Both the position numbers and the translations under genes were made by a program. The notes under the pieces are model-generated. The model did no database searches. It had not been told where the DNA came from and saw only the letters and a program-made list of their open reading frames with translations. From assembly GCA_036567985.1 (NCBI GenBank), contig DATCTK010000011.1, positions 38,606-102,605 on the forward strand: a stretch of DNA of 64,000 bases, read 5' to 3'. Source of the DNA: SZUA-229 sp036567985. GTDB taxonomy: Bacteria > Pseudomonadota > Gammaproteobacteria > SZUA-229. Positions 52,013-60,885 of this stretch are shown piece by piece. Position 1 is the first letter of the stretch, and every line of letters begins with the position of its first letter.

Positions 52013-52150
52013 TCCGCAAATGAACGCGAATTAACGCGAATAAACAGCAAAGCTTGTAGAGTTACTCGTTCCCACGCGGGAGCGTGGGAACGAGTCTAAG
52101 CTTTTTCGTTTGTTTGCGTGTATTCGCGCTGTTCGCGTTCATTTATTTCG
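52013..52150. repeat. Compound nested palindromic repeat
   Basis: Three palindromes lie one inside another. Outermost are two ATTCGCGTT-type arms: TCCGCAAATGAACGCG onward to 52045, and the opposite-strand form GTTTGCGTGTATTCGCG onward from 52111. Next come AAAGCTT (52049-52055) and AAGCTTT (52098-52104). Innermost is the 13-bp stem CTCGTTCCCACGC (52065-52077) / GCGTGGGAACGAG (52082-52094) with a GGGA loop. The inner one looks inserted into the centre of the outer one. Confidence 0.75.
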
Positions 52151-52299
52151 CACGTCCTGTGCTTCACCCTTCGGGTCGAGCATTCGTTCGTTCAAAGTGC
52201 TCCTGCACTTTAGTGCGTTTTCTTTTCAGGTTTCCGGCGACAACAAAAAGGGCGACCTGCTGGTCGCCCTTGTCTGTTGAACCTCAGCTGCTAATAAGC
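52151..52299. terminator. Intergenic end with hairpin, downstream of cytochrome c peroxidase
   Basis: AAAGGGCGACC (52248-52258) and GGTCGCCCTT (52262-52271) form a strong 10-bp stem around a short loop. Read on the minus strand it follows the peroxidase stop by about 30 bp, is preceded by AAGGGCGACC and runs into CTTTTTGTTG, giving a rho-independent terminator for the peroxidase gene. Confidence 0.7.
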
Positions 52300-53334
52300 T
52301 TATTCGGTTTCGATATGCCAGCCTTCGGTTGCCGGTAAGCGTGGCATGGCAATTTCAGGGAATTCGCCGGTCAGTGCCTTAAGGAAGGCCACCAGGTCTT
52401 CGGTCTGTGCCTTGTCCAGTTCAATATTCAGCTGGGTTTTCGCCATTACCTTAACCGCTTCATCCAGGGTGTCGACCCGGCCATTGTGGAAGTAGGGTGC
52501 AGTCAGTGCGATATTGCGCAGTGTTGGTACCTTGAAGAAATAGGCGTCCGCTTCCTTGCCGGTGACATCGGCACGGCCCCTGTCGGCCAGCAGGTCATAT
52601 TTCTTTACATAGGCATTGTCAGCAAAGGTAGGGAACTTCATAAAGAAGCCGTTACCTTCTGGCATCTGCGGGCCATTGAAAGCCGCGCCGGAATGGCAGG
52701 AGGTGCAGCCTACGCTGGCAAAGGTGTTCATGCCGCGAATCTGCTGCTGGTTGAGAGCATTCTTCTCACCCTTAACATAACGGTCGTAGGGGCTGTTGGG
52801 AGTGACCAGGGTGCGCTCAAAGGCAGCCACCGCGCGAGCGGCATTATCAACCGTCATTGAGTCCTTGCCAAATGCGGCTTCAAACATGGGTTTATAGCCG
52901 GGAATCGAGCGAACCCGATCCATCGCGGTTTCCACATCGGCCATGCCCATTTCCACCAGGTTGGCTACCGGGCCTTTGGCCTGATCTTCCAGTGAGGGTG
53001 AGCGGCCGTCCCAGAACTGGCTGGCGCTGAAGCCGGAGTTCCATACCGTGGGTGAGTTACGGCCACCGGTTTTACCGTGGATACCCATGGACACCGGGCG
53101 ATTGTCTTCGCCGCCCAGCATCACATTGTGGCAGCTGTTACAGGATACGGTGCCGGTGGAGGAAAAGCGGGGATCAAAGAACAGTGCCTTGCCCAGTTCA
53201 ACCTTTTCTGCCGTGGTCGGGTTATCGGCGGGTGCCGGTGCCTGTTCGGGCAGTGCCTGCCAGTCGGCTGCCTGCAGCGGCAGGCTGCTGAGAAGCAGGC
53301 TGGCTACAGCACTCAGAATGAAATAAAACCGCAT
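52300..53334 (-). CDS. Dihaem cytochrome c peroxidase (periplasmic)
   Basis: 344 aa from the ATG at 53334, chosen because of AAGGAGA just upstream and a clean signal peptide (FYFILSAVASLLLSSLPLQA). The bacterial CcpA/MauG-type domains are visible: KVELGKALFFDPRFSSTGTVSCNSCH, with first haem site CNSCH, and second haem site CTSCH in FASVGCTSCHSGAAFNG. VPTLRNIALTAPYFHNG is the conserved C-terminal motif. Reduces hydrogen peroxide using cytochrome c. Monocistronic, with its own promoter. Confidence 0.95.
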   Translation of the reverse strand: MRFYFILSAVASLLLSSLPLQAADWQALPEQAPAPADNPTTAEKVELGKALFFDPRFSSTGTVSCNSCHNVMLGGEDNRPVSMGIHGKTGGRNSPTVWNSGFSASQFWDGRSPSLEDQAKGPVANLVEMGMADVETAMDRVRSIPGYKPMFEAAFGKDSMTVDNAARAVAAFERTLVTPNSPYDRYVKGEKNALNQQQIRGMNTFASVGCTSCHSGAAFNGPQMPEGNGFFMKFPTFADNAYVKKYDLLADRGRADVTGKEADAYFFKVPTLRNIALTAPYFHNGRVDTLDEAVKVMAKTQLNIELDKAQTEDLVAFLKALTGEFPEIAMPRLPATEGWHIETE

Positions 53335-53424
53335 GATGCTCGTCTCCTTAATTAATGCACTACATGAGTGCATAGACTTGGGTAAACCAGGCCGTATTTA
53401 CCAGCCTGCTCCAGAATGGTGCGT

Positions 53425-53452
53425 ATTATATTAGATTTTATTAATATTCCAA
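53425..53452 (-). promoter_or_regulatory. Promoter of the cytochrome c peroxidase gene
   Basis: On the minus strand TTGGAA (53452-53447), a 16-bp spacer, then TATAAT (53430-53425). The -10 is perfect. The start would be near 53418, leaving a leader of about 85 nt. No clear FNR box is seen beside it. Confidence 0.6.
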
Positions 53453-53549
53453 CAATTAAGCACAGTTAGCAGGGAATTGTGCCGACTGTGTCGCAAGCTG
53501 GCATGTGCGTTTTTTGCGGGGGTTATTGCCGGAATCTAGCGGCGGATAT

Positions 53550-53585
53550 AAAAAAGCCCCGGCCTGTAGGGGCTGGGGCTTTTTT
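53550..53585. terminator. Bidirectional rho-independent terminator
   Basis: AAAAAAGCCCC (53550-53560) and GGGGCTTTTTT (53575-53585) form a long stem with flanking A and T tracts on both strands. It lies just downstream of the Met/Gly-rich gene on the minus strand. Confidence 0.88.
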
Positions 53586-53605
53586 GTCAGGCAGGGCTGA
53601 GCGAG

Positions 53606-53953
53606 TTAACGATTCTTGCCGCCGCCCATACCGCCACCCATGCCGGAGCCGTCGCCAGGGCCCATGCCGTTGCCCATGCCCTTACCCATACCACGGCCCT
53701 CGGGCATTTCATCCGGCAAGGACACACCGCGTTCCTTCGCGCGCAGTTTCATGCGCTCATGGTGTTCCTCGCGGATGCGATTACGCTCTTCCTCGCTGCT
53801 GGCGTTCTGCATTCGGGTGCGCAGCTCTGCGCGTTCCTGGGTTGTCATCAGCTGGCTGCCGTAGACCTGTTCTTCCTGTGCCTGGCTGATGCCGCCGGAG
53901 ATTAACAGTGCGCCTGTCAGTGCGCTGATTAAAAGATATTTACGTCTGTCCAT
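53606..53953 (-). CDS. Exported Met/Gly-rich low-complexity protein
   Basis: 115 aa from the ATG at 53953. Signal peptide (YLLISALTGALLISGGISQA, AQA-type cleavage), then a charged helical middle resembling CpxP/Spy-like Arg/Glu-rich helices (QERAELRTRMQNASSEEERNRIREEHHERMKLRAKE), and a C-terminal run of GM/GMG units (about residues 92-115). Family not recognised. Methionine-rich tails in exported proteins can bind Cu(I), but this is conjecture. Monocistronic. Confidence 0.78.
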   Translation of the reverse strand: MDRRKYLLISALTGALLISGGISQAQEEQVYGSQLMTTQERAELRTRMQNASSEEERNRIREEHHERMKLRAKERGVSLPDEMPEGRGMGKGMGNGMGPGDGSGMGGGMGGGKNR

Positions 53954-54144
53954 GATTGTGACCTCGTTTGTCATTTTGAGTGGATGGTTTCAGGCTTAAG
54001 CGTCTCGAAACAACGGCGTTTACGCCAGTGGGGTGATTATAGGGCAGTGGATGAAAACTGAAACAGCTAAAAGTAGCGGATTGATGATCCTGATCATAAA
54101 ACCCTGTAACAGCGGCTTGTGGCACTTGCTGACAAAGTAACGGC

Positions 54145-54174
54145 GAAAAAAAAGGACGACCGTGTCGTCCTTTT
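54145..54174 (-). terminator. Rho-independent terminator of the DsrC/TusE-like gene
   Basis: AGGACGAC, loop CGT, GTCGTCCT; on the minus strand the stem is followed by a run of eight T residues. It lies about 55 bp after the dsrC-like stop. Confidence 0.85.
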
Positions 54175-54229
54175 CATACCTGGTGGCGCGGGCTCTGAAG
54201 GGGAGTAAAGAGCCAGCGGCCGCAGCCGG

Positions 54230-54565
54230 TTAGCTACAGCCCTTGGGACGTGGCAGACCGGCAATCTTGTTGGCACACTTGATCAATCCGGTTGGGAACA
54301 GGGAGTAGATGTACTTCTGGTCGCTCTTGTCTTTGCCGTATTCTTTTTTCATCAGCTTGGAGAAGGCGCGTGGCTCACACACTGTGCCGTTTTCGTGGAA
54401 GTAGTCACGCGCCAGCTTGATAATGTTCCAGTGCTCTTCGGTTAACTCGGGCACGTTCTCATTCTTGGCGATTTCCACGGCCAGGTCTTCGCTCCATTCG
54501 TCAAGATTAAGCAACCAGCCGGCTTCGCTTAATTCGATTGTTTTACCATTTACTTCGGCTTGCAT
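54230..54565 (-). CDS. DsrC/TusE-like sulfur-carrier family protein
   Basis: 111 aa from the ATG at 54565 (SD GAGG; a GTG two codons up is the alternative). Homology is clear: GWLLNLDEWSEDLAVEIAKNE, EHWNIIKLARDYFHENG and the C-terminal KIAGLPRPKGCS. The penultimate Cys110 (CysA) is present. The second DsrC cysteine, normally ten residues before CysA, is Asn99 here; a cysteine lies two residues earlier (Cys97). So it is neither a classical DsrC nor a plain TusE. It is a stand-alone gene; dsrAB or tusBCD are not nearby. Confidence 0.85.
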   Translation of the reverse strand: MQAEVNGKTIELSEAGWLLNLDEWSEDLAVEIAKNENVPELTEEHWNIIKLARDYFHENGTVCEPRAFSKLMKKEYGKDKSDQKYIYSLFPTGLIKCANKIAGLPRPKGCS

Positions 54566-54848
54566 ATTCACACCTCATATCACTTGTAGATCTCAGAACA
54601 GGCGCCGGTCTGGATAGCAAAGGCGGTTTGTTCTGGAGAATTATCGTTTAACATAAACTTGAGTAATTTAGTCAGGTATTATCCATTAAACAGCGCCGCT
54701 TGGCAAATGTTTTGTCGGGTGGTTAGACAGGGTTAAATGCCGGTGGTAATCTAAATCTATGTGCGCCCGCCCTGAATTTCAAGTGCTGGTCTGCTGTCAG
54801 GTTGCAACAGGGCAGGACAGGGCGCGTCGGCTTTGTTGAGAGAAGCTT

Positions 54849-55190
54849 ATGTCTGACCAGAAAATTGATATGTTCAAGGGCATATTGCCTGGCGAGCCAC
54901 TGTACAAGCTGGCACCCACCCGTGACGAAAACGGCATCTCCTTTGTCGATTTTATGTTGATTATTCCTCGCCTGAAGAAAATGCCCCAGGCCTATATCGA
55001 CAAAACACTGCGTGACATCCAGATGGTGTTGAGCCGTTACAGCAACGACGTGGTGTTCGCTAATATGGATCTGAAAATCAATTGCCTGTGGATTTCACAC
55101 CGGCCGCGCCCCGGCCTGTGTATGGAGCTGGCTGCCGCAATTCGGCAGTATGTGCCGGAAGCCATGCTGGTGGGGGATATGGCGAGATAA
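54849..55190 (+). CDS. Conserved-looking hypothetical protein paired with Hpt
   Basis: 113 aa, family not recognised. No signal or membrane segment. Predicted alternating strands and helices: ISFVDFMLIIPRLKKMPQAYIDKTLRDIQMVLSRY, VVFANMDLKINCLWISHRPRPG, then MELAAAIRQYVPEAMLVG. It could be a small alpha/beta sandwich. The ATG is 72 bp upstream-ended relative to the Hpt gene and both begin MSD-, suggesting a small signalling operon. AGAAGC precedes the ATG. Confidence 0.65.
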   Translation: MSDQKIDMFKGILPGEPLYKLAPTRDENGISFVDFMLIIPRLKKMPQAYIDKTLRDIQMVLSRYSNDVVFANMDLKINCLWISHRPRPGLCMELAAAIRQYVPEAMLVGDMAR

Positions 55191-55261
55191 AGCAGGCATA
55201 GATTGATGGTCGTTGAATAAAACAATAATAAGAAGAGCAAAAATAAGAAGAGCAAATCTAG

Positions 55262-55618
55262 ATGAGTGATTCAGTCATTGATGTGAAGGTATTTAACGAA
55301 GTGCGCGATTTAATGGGGGATGCGCTACCCGAGTTTATTGAGACCTATCTGGGCAACAGCCCCGGCCTGCTGGGGAACATCGAGACGGCACTGCAGGCGG
55401 CTGACCTGCATAATGTCTACCTCAATGCGCATCAGCTCAAGGGGGGCAGTGGCAGTATAGGTGCTATGCAGGTGTATCAGCTGGCTCTGCAGATGGAGCA
55501 GCAGGCGCGCAGTAGTGAGGCAGACGTTGCGACACTGCAGCCGGTTTACCAGCAGTTACTGCTGGCCTATGATCATGCCGCCGCCGAGCTCGGTGGCCAC
55601 CTGCCGGTCTCGCAATAA
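55262..55618 (+). CDS. Stand-alone Hpt (histidine phosphotransfer) protein
   Basis: 118 aa four-helix Hpt domain. The phospho-accepting His57 lies in NAHQLKGGSGSIGA, the canonical AHxLKGxSxxxG pattern. No other domain. It would relay phosphate between a hybrid kinase and a response regulator elsewhere in the genome. It ends 3 bp before the convergent argH stop. Confidence 0.9.
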   Translation: MSDSVIDVKVFNEVRDLMGDALPEFIETYLGNSPGLLGNIETALQAADLHNVYLNAHQLKGGSGSIGAMQVYQLALQMEQQARSSEADVATLQPVYQQLLLAYDHAAAELGGHLPVSQ

Positions 55619-55621
55619 GGC

Positions 55622-57013
<1,392 letters not shown>

Positions 57014-57144
57014 AGGTTTTGCGAAATCCCGAAAGTGTCTGCGCCAGATGGCGTGCTGGTGAATAAAGTGTGGCGAATTATATCAAATCTGGCGGCAAAG
57101 GCGGTGGAATCTCACAATTGATAAAGATCGACTAAACTGTGCCC

Positions 57145-58182
57145 ATGAGTATGGAATCGAATGAAAAGCAGGGCTTTATTCCCAATTTCTGTGATGTGGG
57201 CAGCGTGTTTATGCTGGTGCTGCTGGTTGAGCTGCTGTCGCTGTTACTGGCGCTCGCGCCCAGTAACAGCCAGGGCTTCTGGGATCGGCTGGCGCTGATC
57301 TCGCTGTTTGCCCAGTGGCTGGCGCTGCTCAATGCCAGCCTGTTGTGCGGGCTGAAAAACTGGCTGAACCGGCAAACGGTGTTGCTGTGTACGTTGGCCA
57401 GCCTGCTGATTATGTGGCTGGCGACCCTGCTGGTATCGGGACTGGTGATATATTTCAGTGTGCTGTTCGGACTGGGCAGCTTCAGCGAGCATGAGCAGCT
57501 GTATTTTGTGCTGCGTAACCTGGCAATCAGTGGCCTTATTTACGCGGTAATGTTACGTTATTTTTATGTGCAGCATCAGTGGCGTTCCAATCTGCAGGCG
57601 CAGAGTCACGCGCAGGTTCAGGCGCTGAAAGCACGGATACGCCCGCACTTTCTGTTTAACAGTATGAACACCATCGCCAGCCTGGTGCGCATTGATGCGG
57701 ATAAGGCGGAAAAGGCGGTAGAAGACCTGTCGGATCTGTTCCGTGCCAGCCTGCAGGATGAAACCAGCCATACCCTGCGGGATGAACTGGATCTCACCGC
57801 CAGTTACCTGGATATCGAGCACCTGCGTCTGGGGGAGCGGCTCAGCGTTGACTGGCAGCTGGACGAGGCGGCAATGGAGATCGAGGTGCCGGCCCTGTGC
57901 CTGCAGCCGCTGGCGGAGAATGCGATCTACCACGGCATAGAGCCGGTGCCCGAGGGGGGCGAGTTGAAAATAACATCGCAACTCGATAACAATAGACTAT
58001 GCTTAACAGTGAGCAATCCGCTGCGCGAGGCGCATGCAATGAGCCGGCACCAGGGCAACCACATGGCCCAGGCGAATATTAAAACGCGGCTGTCTTTAAT
58101 GTACGGGGATCAGGCAGAATTCATTATCAAGGCAGAACCACATAGATACACAATTTCGATAGGCATACCAGTTGAATCATGA
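57145..58182 (+). CDS. algZ: AlgZ/FimS-type (LytS-like) sensor histidine kinase
   Basis: 345 aa from the ATG at 57145 (a GTG two codons up is possible). Four to five membrane segments in residues about 15-140, then a His_kinase (pfam06580) domain with phospho-accepting His168 in RIRPHFLFNSMNTIASLVRID, and an ATP-binding part with LCLQPLAENAIYHGIEP. Belongs to the unusual LytS/YehU kinase type. Its last four bases overlap the regulator gene (ATGA). Symbol by synteny with Pseudomonas argH-algZ-algR-hemC. Confidence 0.88.
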   Translation: MSMESNEKQGFIPNFCDVGSVFMLVLLVELLSLLLALAPSNSQGFWDRLALISLFAQWLALLNASLLCGLKNWLNRQTVLLCTLASLLIMWLATLLVSGLVIYFSVLFGLGSFSEHEQLYFVLRNLAISGLIYAVMLRYFYVQHQWRSNLQAQSHAQVQALKARIRPHFLFNSMNTIASLVRIDADKAEKAVEDLSDLFRASLQDETSHTLRDELDLTASYLDIEHLRLGERLSVDWQLDEAAMEIEVPALCLQPLAENAIYHGIEPVPEGGELKITSQLDNNRLCLTVSNPLREAHAMSRHQGNHMAQANIKTRLSLMYGDQAEFIIKAEPHRYTISIGIPVES

Positions 58183-58931
58183 AAATACTCGTTGTTGATG
58201 ATGAGCCACTTGCCAGGCAACGTCTGGTAGGTCTGGTACAGGGATTGGACGGTTTTGACGTCTGCGGCAATGCGTCCAATGGTGAAGAAGCACTGAAGAT
58301 GTCACAGGAGCTCAAGCCCGATGTGGTGCTGCTGGATATTCGCATGCCCGGCATGGATGGTATTGAAACTGCGCATCACATGAATCTGCTGAGCAAGCCA
58401 CCTGCCATCGTGTTTACCACCGCCTTCAGTGAACACGCGCTGAAAGCCTTTGAAACCCATGCAGTGGATTATCTGCTAAAACCGATTAAACAGGAGCGTC
58501 TGCAGGAGGCATTGCAGGCCGCGGTGCGCCTGACCCGGCCACAGCTGGAGCAGATTCGCCAGCTGGATGACGATGATGAGCCACGGGTGCGCACCCATAT
58601 CTGTGTCAAAACCCGCGGTAAGCTGGAGCTGGTGCCGATTGAAATTATTCGCTATTTTCTCGCAGATCATAAATACGTCACCCTGCGTACAGATGACCAC
58701 GAGTGCCTGATTGAGGAATCCCTCAAATCACTGGAAAACGAACTGGGTCATCTGTTTACGCGGATTCACCGCAATGCACTGGTGGCCAATCGCCACATGA
58801 CCGGGCTGGAAAAAAACAGCGAAGGCCATTGTGTGGTGACCATGGACAGCATCGATGATCGCCTGGAAATCAGTCGTCGTCACCTGCCCCACGTCAGAAA
58901 GAAAATCAAAAACCTGTCGACCTACAAATAG
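58179..58931 (+). CDS. algR: AlgR-type LytTR response regulator
   Basis: 250 aa. Receiver domain with Asp7/Asp8, phospho-acceptor Asp53 (VVLLDIRMPGMDG) and Lys in YLLKPIK. A LytTR DNA-binding domain follows (about 150-245; IRYFLADHKYVTLRTDDHECLIEESLKSLENEL). LytTR proteins bind direct-repeat sites. In Pseudomonas AlgR controls alginate, twitching and other genes; targets here are not known. Confidence 0.9.
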   Translation: MKILVVDDEPLARQRLVGLVQGLDGFDVCGNASNGEEALKMSQELKPDVVLLDIRMPGMDGIETAHHMNLLSKPPAIVFTTAFSEHALKAFETHAVDYLLKPIKQERLQEALQAAVRLTRPQLEQIRQLDDDDEPRVRTHICVKTRGKLELVPIEIIRYFLADHKYVTLRTDDHECLIEESLKSLENELGHLFTRIHRNALVANRHMTGLEKNSEGHCVVTMDSIDDRLEISRRHLPHVRKKIKNLSTYK

Positions 58932-59123
58932 CGTTTACACAGCCATGCCCTGCTCGCAGTCGCGAGTCATCACCAGGCAAGTATACGGCGGGTGTTATTC
59001 TGACCGCATTCTCAATCATGTAAGCTGATACAAGGCGCAATCTCAGGTAAAATAACCCGCTCAATCAACAAACACAGTGAATCGGCACTTGCCGTGCTTC
59101 GCTACAAGCGTCAGGAAAAGTCT

Positions 59124-60059
59124 ATGTCCCAGTCCCAGCCCGTTCGCATCGCCACCCGTAAAAGCCCCCTGGCCCTGTGGCAGGCCGAAGAAGTGGCTCG
59201 CCAGCTGAAACAGCGCAACCCGCAACTTGAAATCGAACTGGTAAAAATCATGTCCAAGGGCGACAAGTTTCTTGATGCGCCGCTGGCCAAGGTGGGGGGC
59301 AAGGGCCTGTTTGTTAAGGAGCTGGAGCAAAGCATGCTGGATGGCGAAGCGGACATTGCGGTGCACTCAATGAAGGACGTGCCGATGGTGTTCCCCGAGG
59401 GTCTGCACCTGCCGGTGATTATGCAGCGTGAAGACCCCACCGATGCGTTTGTTTCAAATAACTACAGCAGCCTGCAGGATCTGCCCGCCAATGCACGCAT
59501 CGGCTCCTCCAGCCTGCGACGTCAGCTGCAGATAAAAGAACAGATGCCAGAGGCGGAAATGCTCAACCTGCGCGGCAATGTGAATAGCCGCCTGCAGAAA
59601 CTGGACGACGGCCAGTTTGATGCGATTATCCTCGCCACCGCCGGGTTGTTGCGGCTGGAAATGCAGGATCGCATCCGCTCGCGGATTCCACCGGAGCAGA
59701 GCCTGCCCTCGGTGGGTCAGGGCGCGGTAGGCATTGAATGCCGGGTGGGTGATGAGCGCATCGAGTCGCTGATTGCGCCTTTGAATGACCACGACACCCA
59801 CACCCGCCTGCTGGCAGAGCGGGGCATGAACAACCGCCTGAACGGCGGTTGCCAGGTGCCCATTGCCGGTTATGCGCTGCTTGAAGGTGATGATATCTAT
59901 CTGCGTGGCCTGGTGGGTCGCCCCGATGGCAGTGAAGTGGTACGTGGTGAGATCCGCGGCCCGCGTGAGCAGGCCGAGGCGCTGGGCAAAAGCCTGGCGG
60001 AAGATCTGCTGAGCCGCGGTGCCGATGTGATCCTGCGTGAAATGGGTATGCTGGACTGA
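59124..60059 (+). CDS. hemC: Hydroxymethylbilane synthase (porphobilinogen deaminase)
   Basis: 311 aa from the ATG at 59124, preceded by AGGAAA; the frame is open further up. Joins four porphobilinogens into hydroxymethylbilane. N-terminus VRIATRKSPLALWQAEEVARQL; SMKDVPMVFPEG; the cofactor-binding Cys lies in MNNRLNGGCQVPIAGYA. First gene of hemCDXY. Confidence 0.98.
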   Translation: MSQSQPVRIATRKSPLALWQAEEVARQLKQRNPQLEIELVKIMSKGDKFLDAPLAKVGGKGLFVKELEQSMLDGEADIAVHSMKDVPMVFPEGLHLPVIMQREDPTDAFVSNNYSSLQDLPANARIGSSSLRRQLQIKEQMPEAEMLNLRGNVNSRLQKLDDGQFDAIILATAGLLRLEMQDRIRSRIPPEQSLPSVGQGAVGIECRVGDERIESLIAPLNDHDTHTRLLAERGMNNRLNGGCQVPIAGYALLEGDDIYLRGLVGRPDGSEVVRGEIRGPREQAEALGKSLAEDLLSRGADVILREMGMLD

Positions 60060-60061
60060 AT

Positions 60062-60841
60062 ATGTCAACTCAGAACCTGACCAATCGCGTGGTGCTGGTG
60101 ACCCGTCCGCAACACCAGGCGGACAAGCTGGCGCAGCTGATAGAAACCGCAGGGGGCAAAGCGCTGCTGTTTCCAAGCATTGAAATCCAGTCACTGCGGG
60201 ACAACCCACATGTGCAGCAGACCTTTGCGCAGATCAACCAGTACGATATGCTGATTTTTACCAGCGCCAATGCGGTGATGCAGGCGCAGCAGATTCTGCA
60301 GTCAATGGCGCGCAGCCCGGAATCCATCGAGGCGCAGATTGCAGTGATCGGTAAGGCCACCCAGGCCGCTGCCCAACAGGCCGGCTTCCAGGTGAGTATT
60401 CAGCCGGAAACCGGTTTTAACAGCGAAGCCCTGCTCGCCCAGCCGCAGATGCAGCTGGTGAGCAATCATCGCATATTGCTGGTGCGCGGGCAGAGCGGGC
60501 TGGAAGTGCTGGCGGAAAACCTGCGCGAGCGGGGTGCGATTGTGGACTATGCCGAGGTGTACTGTCGTGCGGTACCGGTGACCGACACGGGTCTGCAGCG
60601 ACACCAGTTGAGCCAGCACTGGGTGGACTATGGTATCAGCGATATTATTGTCACCAGTAATGAATCACTGCAAAATTTGTATGATATGCTCGAAATGCCG
60701 GCACGACAGGCAATGCTCAAGGTGCATCTGGTCGTGCCCTCGAAACGTTGTGTCACACTGGCACATTCACTGGGCTTTGAACGAATAACCCAGGCTGAAT
60801 CGGCCCTGAATCAACATATGATAAACGCCCTGTTCGAATAA
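60062..60841 (+). CDS. hemD: Uroporphyrinogen-III synthase
   Basis: 259 aa. Closes and inverts ring D to make uroporphyrinogen III. Sequence conservation is low in this family but VLVTRPQHQADKLAQLIETAGGKALLFPSIEI, MLIFTSANAV and IIVTSNESLQNLYDML fit HemD. Starts 2 bp after hemC. Identification is helped by position. Confidence 0.95.
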   Translation: MSTQNLTNRVVLVTRPQHQADKLAQLIETAGGKALLFPSIEIQSLRDNPHVQQTFAQINQYDMLIFTSANAVMQAQQILQSMARSPESIEAQIAVIGKATQAAAQQAGFQVSIQPETGFNSEALLAQPQMQLVSNHRILLVRGQSGLEVLAENLRERGAIVDYAEVYCRAVPVTDTGLQRHQLSQHWVDYGISDIIVTSNESLQNLYDMLEMPARQAMLKVHLVVPSKRCVTLAHSLGFERITQAESALNQHMINALFE

Positions 60842-60885
60842 GCGGTTTGAATATAAGGTGTGTATCTGAAGACAAAGTAAACACC

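Noticed and set aside
53479..53889. 136-codon plus-strand frame opposite the Met/Gly-rich gene
   Set aside because: It is the antisense of the GMG repeat and signal-peptide gene; Arg/Pro-rich shadow composition, no start context.
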